Assembly (NCBI GenBank): GCA_024403585.1
Contig: JAKSRN010000023.1
Coordinates: 1 to 14,110, forward strand
Reading direction: 5' to 3'
Length of the DNA stretch: 14,110 nt
DNA from: Lachnospiraceae bacterium
GTDB lineage: Bacteria > Bacillota > Clostridia > Lachnospirales > Lachnospiraceae
Below, one piece after another: positions 1 to 6,810 of this stretch. Both the position numbers and the translations under genes were made by a program. Positions within the stretch are counted from its first letter, which is position 1; every line of letters begins with the position of its first letter. The notes under the pieces were generated by a model that saw only the letters and a program-made list of their open reading frames with translations, ran no database searches and was not told the origin of the DNA.

Positions 1-16
1 ATTTGGCGACTGCTCG

Positions 17-53
17 CGAACGAACGAAACTCGCAGAGCGTGTTTCGGCTCGT
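17..53. repeat. Hairpin repeat, copy 1 (37 bp)
   Basis: The core (25-47) is a near-perfect hairpin: outer arms CGAAAC and GTTTCG, a T-T mismatch, inner arms CGC and GCG, and an AGA loop. CGA at 17-19 can add a short outer stem with TCG at 50-52. It matches copy 2 at 32 of 37 positions. Two of the five differences are the two sides of one base pair (G26-C46 here, A132-T152 there), so the stem is conserved although its sequence changed. It looks like a dispersed intergenic repeat. Orientation is arbitrary because the core is palindromic. Confidence 0.75.
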
Positions 54-122
54 TTCTTCGTGGGGGATTTCGAAGAATCTCCTATGAAGAAAAACATCGA
101 AGCGTAGCTTCCCTGCGCTTCA

Positions 123-159
123 CGAACGGGCAAAACTCGCAGAGCGTGTTTTGTCTCGT
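123..159. repeat. Hairpin repeat, copy 2 (37 bp)
   Basis: This is the second copy, starting 106 bp after copy 1. Its core (131-153) has outer arms CAAAAC and GTTTTG, the same T-T mismatch, the same CGC/GCG inner arms and the same AGA loop. The outer CGA (123-125) and TCG (156-158) are also retained. The 69 bases between copies are not repetitive and contain their own inverted repeats. There is no T-run after either copy, so neither looks like a simple intrinsic terminator. Confidence 0.75.
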
Positions 160-249
160 CACAGGAAAAAAGAATAAGGATTTCAGTTCGGAAGATGGAG
201 ATCAGACACAAGATTTTTATTAGAGGAATTGAGAGAGGAGGATTAGACA

Positions 250-1971
250 ATGAAACAGAAAAGTACTGCTGAGAGACTTCTGTGGGCACAGTTTGATGCA
301 CTTGAGATGGGTACAGGTTGGGATGATCAGGATATTTTACGTCCACAGATCATGATTGAGAGTGTATACGGTGACTCTCATCCAGGCAGCTACCATCTGA
401 ACCAGATGGTTGAGCAGGCTACCTACGGTGTATACGAAAAAGGTGGAAAACCAGCGAAGTATTACGCTACAGATATCTGTGACGGTTGTGCACAGGGACA
501 TGACGGAATGAACTTCATTCTTGCATCCCGTGAGGCAATCGCAAACATGGTTGAGGTTCATGGATGTGCAGTTCCTTGGGACGGTATCATCATGGCATCC
601 AGCTGTGACAAATCCATTCCGGCTCACTTAAAAGCAGCAGCTCGTCTGGATGTTCCAACAATCTTCATGCCAGGTGGATCTATGAGACCAGGCCCACGCC
701 AGACAACATCTCTGGTAGCAGGAGGTATCTCTCTTCGTCAGAAACGTAACGACGGTATCACAGAGCAGGAGATCCGTGACTACAAACTTACAGGCTGCCC
801 ATCTGTTGGAGCATGTACCTTCCTTGGAACAGCTTCTACTATGCAGTGTGTAGCTGAGGGACTTGGAATGACTCTTCCGGGTGCAGCACTTGTTCCTGCA
901 ACAATGCGTGACCTGCTTCAGTATTCCAGATACGCTGGACGTAAGATCATGGAACTGGCTGAGAAAAACATCACACCATCTCAGATCATGACTCCTGCAG
1001 CATTCAGAAATGCGATCATCGTTCATTCTGCAATCGGTGGATCTACAAACGCTACAATCCATCTGCCATCCATCGCTCGTGAGCTTGGATATGACCTTGA
1101 CATCGATCTCTTCGATGAGATTAACCATATGACTCCACACCTTGGAAACATCAACCCATCCGGACAGCATCTGACAGAGTCCTTCTGGTTTGCTGGTGGT
1201 GTACCAATGGTTCAGTGGCTGCTTCGTGACATGCTGGATCTGGATGTTATGACAGTAACAGGAAAAACTCTGGGTGAGAACCTTGAGGATCTGCATAAAG
1301 ATAACTGGTTCGAGCGTAACCTTGGTTACCTTGAGAACTACGGCCTGACACGTGATCAGGTTATCTTCCCTGTAGATAAAGCACCTGAGAAAGGTTCTGT
1401 AGCTATCATGAAAGGAAACCTTGCTCCGGAAGGCTGCGTACTGAAATATTCTGCATGTGCTATGAACCAGCGTGAGGTTGTTAACGCTAACGCTCGTGTA
1501 TTCAACTCTGAGGAAGATGCTCATGATGCAGTTGTTAACAATGAGATCAATCCTGGCGATGTTGTAATCATCCGTTACGAGGGACCAAGAGGATGTGGTA
1601 TGCCTGAGCAGCTGATGACTACTGAGGCAATCGTTTGCGATGACCGTATCAACGGATATGTAGCTCTGATCACAGACGGACGTTTCTCCGGTGCTACACG
1701 TGGTGCTGCAATCGGACACGTTTCTCCAGAGGCAGCTGCAGGCGGCCCAATCGCGTTCATCGAGGATGGCGATCTTGTTTCTTACTCTGTTGAGAACCGT
1801 ACAATCAACGTAACAGGAATCAAAGGTGTTCCTTGCTCCATCGAAGAGTGTACAAAAGTTCTCGAGGAGAGATCTAAAGCAGGAATCATTCCTCGTGAGC
1901 CACGTAAAGGATTCTACAAGGTTTACACAGATCACGCACTTTCTGCTATGAAGGGTGCAGGTCTGGAGTAA
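250..1971 (+). CDS. IlvD/Edd-family dehydratase, probably acting on a sugar acid
   Basis: The 573-residue product is an iron-sulfur dehydratase of the dihydroxy-acid / phosphogluconate dehydratase family, which removes water from a 2,3-dihydroxy acid to give a 2-keto-3-deoxy acid in the cytoplasm. Visible motifs are CDGCAQGHDGM (C77), SSCDKSIPAH (C119) and GACTFLGTAST (C189), the expected three [2Fe-2S] cysteines. Near the C-terminus lie the family motifs EGPRGCGMPE and ITDGRFSGATRG. The C77 region resembles phosphogluconate and sugar-acid dehydratases more than typical IlvD. The next gene is a gluconate-dehydrogenase-like SDR and no other branched-chain amino acid gene is present, so I favour hexonate or pentonate catabolism. 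True IlvD is the alternative. The start is fixed by AGGAGG at 236-241. Codon choice is strongly biased, as in nifJ, which suggests high expression. The family call is firm; the substrate is unknown. Confidence 0.9.
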   Translation: MKQKSTAERLLWAQFDALEMGTGWDDQDILRPQIMIESVYGDSHPGSYHLNQMVEQATYGVYEKGGKPAKYYATDICDGCAQGHDGMNFILASREAIANMVEVHGCAVPWDGIIMASSCDKSIPAHLKAAARLDVPTIFMPGGSMRPGPRQTTSLVAGGISLRQKRNDGITEQEIRDYKLTGCPSVGACTFLGTASTMQCVAEGLGMTLPGAALVPATMRDLLQYSRYAGRKIMELAEKNITPSQIMTPAAFRNAIIVHSAIGGSTNATIHLPSIARELGYDLDIDLFDEINHMTPHLGNINPSGQHLTESFWFAGGVPMVQWLLRDMLDLDVMTVTGKTLGENLEDLHKDNWFERNLGYLENYGLTRDQVIFPVDKAPEKGSVAIMKGNLAPEGCVLKYSACAMNQREVVNANARVFNSEEDAHDAVVNNEINPGDVVIIRYEGPRGCGMPEQLMTTEAIVCDDRINGYVALITDGRFSGATRGAAIGHVSPEAAAGGPIAFIEDGDLVSYSVENRTINVTGIKGVPCSIEECTKVLEERSKAGIIPREPRKGFYKVYTDHALSAMKGAGLE

Positions 1972-2001
1972 AGACCAGTAAGCATAAAACAGATCTGATT
2001 T

Positions 2002-2045
2002 AAAAAAAGTGCGTTCGGCAGAAGAATGTTTCTTCTGCTGAACGC
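2002..2045 (-). terminator. Long hairpin with a T-run only on its minus-strand exit
   Basis: A 16-bp stem (2011-2026 with 2030-2045, one G-U pair, TGT loop) lies 39 bases after the dehydratase stop. Read on the + strand it is followed by a mixed sequence with no good U-tract. Read on the - strand it is followed, after two bases, by seven Ts (the A-run 2002-2008 of the + strand). It therefore has the form of an intrinsic terminator for minus-strand transcription, although no minus-strand gene lies nearby. On the + strand it could partially terminate or protect the 3' end of the dehydratase mRNA, giving unequal expression of the two genes. Confidence 0.55.
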
Positions 2046-2062
2046 CTATACTGCTTTATTAT

Positions 2063-2070
2063 GGTAATAT
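2063..2070 (+). promoter_or_regulatory. Possible extended -10 promoter for the SDR gene
   Basis: TGG followed by TAATAT (2065-2070) has the form of an extended -10 element just after the hairpin. No -35 box is seen at the right distance. Transcription from here would give a leader of about 24 bases with the ribosome site GGAGGAG at 2087-2093. This is a weak call; read-through from the dehydratase gene is equally possible. Confidence 0.25.
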
Positions 2071-2100
2071 GTCAAATCTGATATATGGAGGAGTAGAACT

Positions 2101-2910
2101 ATGAATCCAAAAGAGTATTTAAATTCCGTCTTCGGTCTGGAAGGCAAAACCATTATGATCACCGGTGCCGGTGGTGGAATTGGTCTTGCCATCAGCGAGG
2201 GACTGGCATATGCAGGGGCAGAGATTGCTCTTTGTAATCGTACCGTTTCCAAGTGCCAGCCGTTAGCTGATCAAGTCAATGCTGATGGCGGATGCGCTTC
2301 CGTACATGCACTGGATATCACAAATCTGGACAGTATTCAGTCCTGTGTAGATGAAGTTGTGGCAAAATACGGAAAAATTGATGTCCTTTTCAATGTAGCC
2401 GGAATCAACAAGAGAGAAGGTCTTCTGGATGTAGAGGAATCTACTTATGACAGAATCATGGACACCAACCTGAAAGGTCTCTTCTTCATGAGCCAGGCAG
2501 TTGGTCGTGAGATGTATAAGAGAAAAGAAGGCAATATTATCAATATCGGATCCCATAATGACGAAGGAATGTTAGGTGGCTGCTCTGTATACGGAGCAAC
2601 CAAGAGTGGCGTTGTCGCACTGACTCGTTCCATGGCTGTGGAATTTGCTCAGTATGGTATTCGCTGTAATGCCATCAGTCCGGGACACATTCTCACTGAG
2701 CTGACACAGGTAACATGGGATCACCCAACCCGTTCTGTTTATCTGAAAGACAGGATCGCAATGGGACGTCCGGGCAATCCGGATGAACTGGTTGGTATGG
2801 CGATCATGCTTGCATCTGATGCATCCCGTTACATGACAGGACAGGCTTATCATGTAGACGGAGGCTGCCTCTGTGGTGGGGCTCCATGGGAGTATGATAC
2901 TGCATATTGA
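2101..2910 (+). CDS. Short-chain dehydrogenase/reductase, gluconate 5-dehydrogenase / KduD-like
   Basis: This is a classical 269-residue SDR oxidoreductase, predicted to be cytoplasmic and NAD(P)-dependent. It has the Rossmann glycine motif TGAGGGIG (21-28), D72 in LDIT, NVAG (98-101), active-site N123, S151 and the YGATK pair Y164/K168. R47 after the second strand (CNRT) sits where NADPH-preferring SDRs often carry a basic residue, which suggests but does not prove NADP use. Its overall make-up recalls gluconate 5-dehydrogenase and 2-deoxy-gluconate 3-dehydrogenase (KduD). Together with the upstream dehydratase it suggests interconversion of a keto and hydroxy sugar acid. The tail after the usual VDGG is longer than normal and ends CLCGGAPWEYDTAY. 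The start is set by GGAGGAG at 2087-2093. The enzyme class is firm; the substrate is inferred. Confidence 0.9.
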   Translation: MNPKEYLNSVFGLEGKTIMITGAGGGIGLAISEGLAYAGAEIALCNRTVSKCQPLADQVNADGGCASVHALDITNLDSIQSCVDEVVAKYGKIDVLFNVAGINKREGLLDVEESTYDRIMDTNLKGLFFMSQAVGREMYKRKEGNIINIGSHNDEGMLGGCSVYGATKSGVVALTRSMAVEFAQYGIRCNAISPGHILTELTQVTWDHPTRSVYLKDRIAMGRPGNPDELVGMAIMLASDASRYMTGQAYHVDGGCLCGGAPWEYDTAY

Positions 2911-2945
2911 TCGGAAAACATGGTCGGGTGAGCACGAAAGTGCAC

Positions 2946-2974
2946 TTTACATCTGGGCATAAAAGTGATATATT
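2946..2974 (+). promoter_or_regulatory. Sigma-A-type promoter of nifJ
   Basis: TTTACA (2946-2951) and TATATT (2969-2974) are separated by exactly 17 bases, close to the vegetative consensus. The predicted start point is near 2981, giving a leader of about 80 bases before nifJ. A short GCAC-GAAA-GTGC hairpin lies just upstream (2933-2944), but it is too weak and too poor in T to be a convincing terminator of the SDR gene. Confidence 0.7.
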
Positions 2975-2986
2975 AGTGATATATCA
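2965..2986. promoter_or_regulatory. Operator-like tandem repeat over the nifJ -10 box
   Basis: GTGATATAT occurs at 2965-2973 and again at 2976-2984, spaced 11 bp, or one helical turn. The second copy is part of a perfect 10-bp palindrome, TGATATATCA (2977-2986). The first overlaps the -10 box and the second the predicted start site, so a bound protein would block polymerase. It does not match the FNR or Rex consensus I know. AT-rich chance repetition is possible. Confidence 0.4.
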
Positions 2987-2993
2987 GATGGAG

Positions 2994-3020
2994 ATGCGAC
3001 CGGTTATACGCATTTGCATC
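2994..3020 (+). promoter_or_regulatory. Two mutually exclusive small hairpins in the nifJ leader
   Basis: ATGCG (2994-2998) can pair with CGCAT (3009-3013). The overlapping GATGC (2993-2997) can instead pair with GCATC (3016-3020). Both lie in the predicted untranslated leader, about 25 bases before the ribosome site AAGGAAG (3044-3050). The stems are only 5 bp, so this is a weak candidate for leader regulation. Confidence 0.25.
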
Positions 3021-3059
3021 AAAGAATATAAAAATTATGAAGAAAGGAAGTAACAAACA

Positions 3060-6000
3060 ATGGCTGATAAAAAGTACGTTGTAATGGATGGTAATACTGC
3101 AGCCGCTCATTCTGCTTATGCTCTGACAGAAGTTGCTGCTATCTATCCAATCACTCCATCTTCCCCAATGGCAGAGAAGGTAGACGAATGGTCCGCTAAG
3201 GGCAAAAAGAACCTCTTTGGTTCCACTGTTAATGTAATCCAGATGCAGTCTGAGGCTGGTGCTGCAGGTACCTGTCACGGTTCTCTGCAGGCTGGTGCAC
3301 TGACAACAACCTTTACATCATCTCAGGGTCTTATGCTTATGATCCCTGCTATGTATGCAATGGGTGGTCAGTTCCTTCCAAGTGTTATGCATGTTGCATC
3401 CCGTGTTGTAACATCTAACCATCATTCCATCTTTGGTGATCACACAGATATCATGACTTGTCGTACAACAGGTTATGCTATGCTGATGTCTGCTAACCCA
3501 CAGGAGTGTATGGATCTTTCTGCTGTTGCACATCTTTCTGCAATCAGCGCTCGCTATGCATTTATGCACTGCTTCGACGGATTCCGTACATCTCATGAGA
3601 TGCAGCGTATCGAGGCTCTTGACTATGCTGATATCCAGAAAATGGTTGACTATGATGCACTGAAAGCATTTCGTGCTCAGTCTCTGAATCCAAACCATCC
3701 ATCTAACCGTGGTAACAACGTTAACCCTGATATCTACTTCCAGTGTAAAGAGGGTGCTAACATTAAAGTTGCTCCTGTTGCTGCAACAGTTCAGCACTAC
3801 ATGGACGAGATCAACAAGATCACAGGCCGTGATTACAAACTGTTCAACTACTATGGAGCAGAGGACGCAGAGGAAGTGATCGTTGTTATGTGTTCTGCTT
3901 CTGAGGCAGTTAAAGAGACAATCGATTACCTGAACGCACAGGGACGTAAAACAGGTCTTGTACAGATCCATCTGTATCGTCCATTCTCTGTTCCGGATTT
4001 CGCAGCTGCAATTCCTGCAACATGTAAGAAGATCGCAGTTCTGGATCGTAACAAAGAGACTGGTTCTGTAGGTGAGCCTGTATACCTTGATGTTGTAACA
4101 GCTCTGAATCAGGCTGGACGTACAGACATCAAAGTTGTTGGTGGACGTTATGGTCTGTCTTCTAAAGATACAACACCTGCACAGTTTATCGCAGTATACG
4201 ATAACCTGGCTCAGGAGAATCCAAAGAACAACTTCACAATCGGTATCGTTGATGATGTTACCAATACATCTCTCGAAGTAAAAGAGATCGAGCTTCCACA
4301 TCCTGGAATGGTTTCCTGCAAACTGTGGGGTCTTGGCGGAGACGGTACTGTTGGTGCTAACAAGAACGCAATCTCTACAATCGGTCTTGTAGCAGGAAAA
4401 TATGCACAGGCATATTTCGCATATGACACAATGAAATCCGGCGGACTGACACAGTCTCACCTTCGTTTCGGTGATGACCCAATCCGTTCTACATACAATG
4501 TTAACTCTGCAGACTTCGTTGCTGTTCATGCTCCTACATATGTTAAGAAGTATGATACAACTGAAGATCTGAAAGAGGGTGGTACATTCCTTCTGAACTG
4601 CCCATGGTCAGTAGATGAGCTTGAGACCATGCTGACAGGAAAGATGAAACGCGATCTTTACAACAAGAAAGCAAACTTCTATATCATCAACGCTGCTGAG
4701 AAAGCAGTTGAGGCTGGTCTTCCTGCAAACCGTACAAACTCCATCCTTCAGTCTGCATTCTTCGCTCTGACAAAAGTTATCCCGATCGAGCTTGCAGTTG
4801 AAGATATGAAGAAGAACAACTACAATTCTTACTTCAAGAAAGCCGGACAGGCTATCGTTGATAAGAACAACAAAGCTGTTGATATCGGTCTGGATGCAGC
4901 AATCAAAGTTGAGATCCCAGAGAGCTGGGCAAACGCAGAGGATACTCCAATCGTTGTTGCTGCTAATGCAACACCATTCGTTAAAGATGTTGTTATCCCA
5001 ATGGATCGTCAGAAAGGTGATAAACTGCCTGTATCTGTATTCCAGAAATATGGCGTTCTTGACGGAACATGGGAGAATGGTACATCTGTAATCTCCAAAC
5101 GTGGAGTTGCTGCTAAAGTTCCTGCATGGAATCCGGAAACATGTATCCAGTGTAACCGTTGTTCTATGTGCTGTCCTCATGCAGCTATCCGTCCTATTCT
5201 TCTGACAGACGAAGAGAAGGCAAACGTTCCTGAGGGATTCGTTACAGCACCTGCAAAAGGTATGCCAAAGGATGGCCCTGCTTACAACTTCCGTATGCAG
5301 GTATCTCCATACGACTGCCTTGGCTGTGGCGTATGTCTGACTGCATGTCCTCAGATCGAGAAGGGTGCTCTTACAATGGTACCATTCGAAGAGATGAAGA
5401 AAGAGCAGGAGCTGTTCGATACAGTTGCTATGGATGAGAAATATCTGAAGAAAGATGTGATCTCCAACAAGACTGTTAAATCCGTACAGTTTGCTAAACC
5501 ATACTTCCAGTTCTCATCTGCATGTGGCGGATGTGCTGAGACAACCTACATCAAACTTCTTTCACAGCTGTTTGGTGATCATATGTATGCAGCTAACGCA
5601 GCTGGATGTTCTTCCGCTATTTCCGGTGGTGCTCCAATCCTTCCATACTGCAAGGATACAAAGGGCCGCGGACCTGCATGGGAGCATTCACTGTTCGAGG
5701 ATAATGCTGAGTTCGCATTCGGATTCTATCAGGCACAGGAAGCAATTCGTAAAGAGCTGCTGATCCGTCTGGAGTCCATGAAAGAGGCTGGCGTTTGTGC
5801 AGATGCTATTGCAGCATTCCTGGAGACATGGGATGACAAAGAGAAATCTGATGCCATCACAGAGGCTCTGGTAGCAGCACTTGAGGCAGCTGAGCAGACA
5901 GAGGATGTAGCATACATTCTTGAGAACAAAGAGTACCTGTCCAAGAAGTCCGTATGGGCAATTGGTGGTGACGGCTGGGCATACGATATCGGCTTCGGCG

Positions 6001-6596
6001 GAATCGATCATGTAATGGCTCAGAACTGTGATGTAAACCTGATGGTACTTGATACAGAGGTTTACTCCAACACAGGTGGACAGTCTTCTAAATCTACACC
6101 AACAGGTGCTGTTGCTAAATTCGCAGCAGGTGGAAAGAAGATCGCTAAGAAAGACCTTGGTGCAATCCTTATGAGCTACGGTTATGTATACGTTGCACAG
6201 GTTGCTATGGGTGCTGATCAGAACCAGTGTCTGAAAGCAATCCGTGAGGCAGAGGCATATCCGGGTCCATCTATCGTAATCTGCTACTGTCCATGTCTTG
6301 AGCAGGGTATCCGTTCCGGTATGGGCAACACCCAGAACGAGATGAAGAAAGCTGTTGAGTGTGGATACTGGCATCTGTATCGTTTCGATCCTCGTCGTAA
6401 GGCAGAAGGAAAGAATCCATTCCAGCTTGATTCTAAAGAGCCTGATACAGATAAGATCCTTGATTACCTCAAAGGCGAGAACCGTTACCTGTCTCTGAAG
6501 AACAACTTCCCAGAGAGAGCAGACGCTATGTACGCTCAGAACGTAGAGGATGCTAAGGCACGTTACGCTAAATACAAAAAAATGGCTGAGGAATAA
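3060..6596 (+). CDS. nifJ: Pyruvate:ferredoxin (flavodoxin) oxidoreductase, single-chain
   Basis: This 1178-residue enzyme oxidises pyruvate with CoA to acetyl-CoA and CO2 and reduces ferredoxin; it is central to anaerobic fermentation. Domains in order: the N-terminal pyruvate-binding region with YPITPSS (29-35) and R115 (equivalent to the substrate arginine of the Desulfovibrio africanus enzyme); a middle gamma/transketolase-like region; a ferredoxin domain with two CxxCxxCxxxCP motifs (C695, C698, C701, C705 and C753, C756, C759, C763); then the thiamine-diphosphate domain. The proximal cluster ligands appear to be C822 and C825 (ACGGC), with C1079 (CPC) a likely further ligand. Thiamine and Mg binding is shown by GGDGW (969-973) and NTGGQ from N1004. 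It lacks the C-terminal extension of the longer 1232-residue D. africanus enzyme, so oxygen sensitivity is expected. It has its own promoter and terminator. The ribosome site is AAGGAAG, nine bases before ATG. Confidence 0.97.
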   Translation: MADKKYVVMDGNTAAAHSAYALTEVAAIYPITPSSPMAEKVDEWSAKGKKNLFGSTVNVIQMQSEAGAAGTCHGSLQAGALTTTFTSSQGLMLMIPAMYAMGGQFLPSVMHVASRVVTSNHHSIFGDHTDIMTCRTTGYAMLMSANPQECMDLSAVAHLSAISARYAFMHCFDGFRTSHEMQRIEALDYADIQKMVDYDALKAFRAQSLNPNHPSNRGNNVNPDIYFQCKEGANIKVAPVAATVQHYMDEINKITGRDYKLFNYYGAEDAEEVIVVMCSASEAVKETIDYLNAQGRKTGLVQIHLYRPFSVPDFAAAIPATCKKIAVLDRNKETGSVGEPVYLDVVTALNQAGRTDIKVVGGRYGLSSKDTTPAQFIAVYDNLAQENPKNNFTIGIVDDVTNTSLEVKEIELPHPGMVSCKLWGLGGDGTVGANKNAISTIGLVAGKYAQAYFAYDTMKSGGLTQSHLRFGDDPIRSTYNVNSADFVAVHAPTYVKKYDTTEDLKEGGTFLLNCPWSVDELETMLTGKMKRDLYNKKANFYIINAAEKAVEAGLPANRTNSILQSAFFALTKVIPIELAVEDMKKNNYNSYFKKAGQAIVDKNNKAVDIGLDAAIKVEIPESWANAEDTPIVVAANATPFVKDVVIPMDRQKGDKLPVSVFQKYGVLDGTWENGTSVISKRGVAAKVPAWNPETCIQCNRCSMCCPHAAIRPILLTDEEKANVPEGFVTAPAKGMPKDGPAYNFRMQVSPYDCLGCGVCLTACPQIEKGALTMVPFEEMKKEQELFDTVAMDEKYLKKDVISNKTVKSVQFAKPYFQFSSACGGCAETTYIKLLSQLFGDHMYAANAAGCSSAISGGAPILPYCKDTKGRGPAWEHSLFEDNAEFAFGFYQAQEAIRKELLIRLESMKEAGVCADAIAAFLETWDDKEKSDAITEALVAALEAAEQTEDVAYILENKEYLSKKSVWAIGGDGWAYDIGFGGIDHVMAQNCDVNLMVLDTEVYSNTGGQSSKSTPTGAVAKFAAGGKKIAKKDLGAILMSYGYVYVAQVAMGADQNQCLKAIREAEAYPGPSIVICYCPCLEQGIRSGMGNTQNEMKKAVECGYWHLYRFDPRRKAEGKNPFQLDSKEPDTDKILDYLKGENRYLSLKNNFPERADAMYAQNVEDAKARYAKYKKMAEE

Positions 6597-6642
6597 TGAG
6601 TAAAATAGAGCTATGAAGTTCTTATAAGTAGCCATACCATGG

Positions 6643-6685
6643 GGCTGCGGGAAAACGAATTTCGTTTTCCTGCAGCCTCTTTTTT
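6643..6685 (+). terminator. Strong intrinsic terminator after nifJ
   Basis: A stem of up to 16 bp runs from GGCTGC (6643) to its complement ending GCAGCC (6672-6677), with a single G-U pair and an A/T-rich loop around 6657-6661. It is followed immediately by TCTTTTTT (6678-6685). It lies 46 bases after the nifJ stop and separates nifJ from the chaperone unit. Confidence 0.9.
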
Positions 6686-6737
6686 GCGGATGGGACAGAG
6701 TTATACTCAATGCTTTTCGAAACCATAAGAGGGAAAT

Positions 6738-6766
6738 TTGTGAATGAAAGCAATGTATGGTATGAT
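6738..6766 (+). promoter_or_regulatory. Promoter of the J-like/TPR and hscC genes
   Basis: TTGTGA (6738-6743), 17 bases, then TATGAT (6761-6766), preceded by TGG, which adds an extended -10 element. The predicted start is near 6773, giving a leader of about 38 bases. No heat-shock inverted repeat of the CIRCE type (TTAGCACTC and its complement nine bases apart) is seen, so control unlike that of groEL/dnaK is likely. Confidence 0.7.
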
Positions 6767-6810
6767 AAAGGATAACAAAAACGACTTCTAAAGAAAGCAG
6801 GAGGAAGCAC

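Larger units (their letters stand above)
1..249. other. Gene-free structured leader upstream of the dehydratase gene
   Basis: I see no plausible coding sequence here. The left two thirds is dominated by inverted and direct repeats: two copies of a hairpin repeat (17-53 and 123-159, listed separately), a 7-bp inverted repeat TTCTTCG (54-60) / CGAAGAA (71-77), and a 6-bp inverted repeat GAAGCG (99-104) / CGCTTC (116-121). The right third (160-249) is unstructured, A-rich and ends in the ribosome site AGGAGG at 236-241, eight bases before the dehydratase ATG. I could not find a convincing -35/-10 pair, so the promoter may lie left of the window or be weak. What the upstream neighbour is cannot be told. 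Confidence 0.7.

Noticed and set aside
17..159. Two-copy CRISPR-like repeat-spacer arrangement
   Set aside because: Only two copies exist, they differ at five positions, the interval is 69 bases and itself structured, and no cas gene is present.
628..1935. Long minus-strand open frame (435 codons) opposite the dehydratase gene
   Set aside because: Its translation is rich in Cys, Ser and Trp with no recognisable motif, and it mirrors the biased codon use of a clearly real + strand gene. Similar antisense frames lie opposite nifJ (3318-4529 and 5688-6923).
250..1971. Confident naming as biosynthetic ilvD
   Set aside because: The C77 region resembles sugar-acid and phosphogluconate dehydratases, and the neighbour is a gluconate-type SDR rather than ilvB, ilvC or leu genes. 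Only the family is supported.
2933..2944. GNRA-loop hairpin as terminator of the SDR gene
   Set aside because: The stem is only 4 bp and is followed by too few Ts to terminate transcription.
2977..2986. FNR or Crp site in the nifJ promoter
   Set aside because: The palindrome TGAT-AT-ATCA has a two-base centre, not the four-base centre of an FNR site, and it lacks the TGTGA-N6-TCACA form of Crp.
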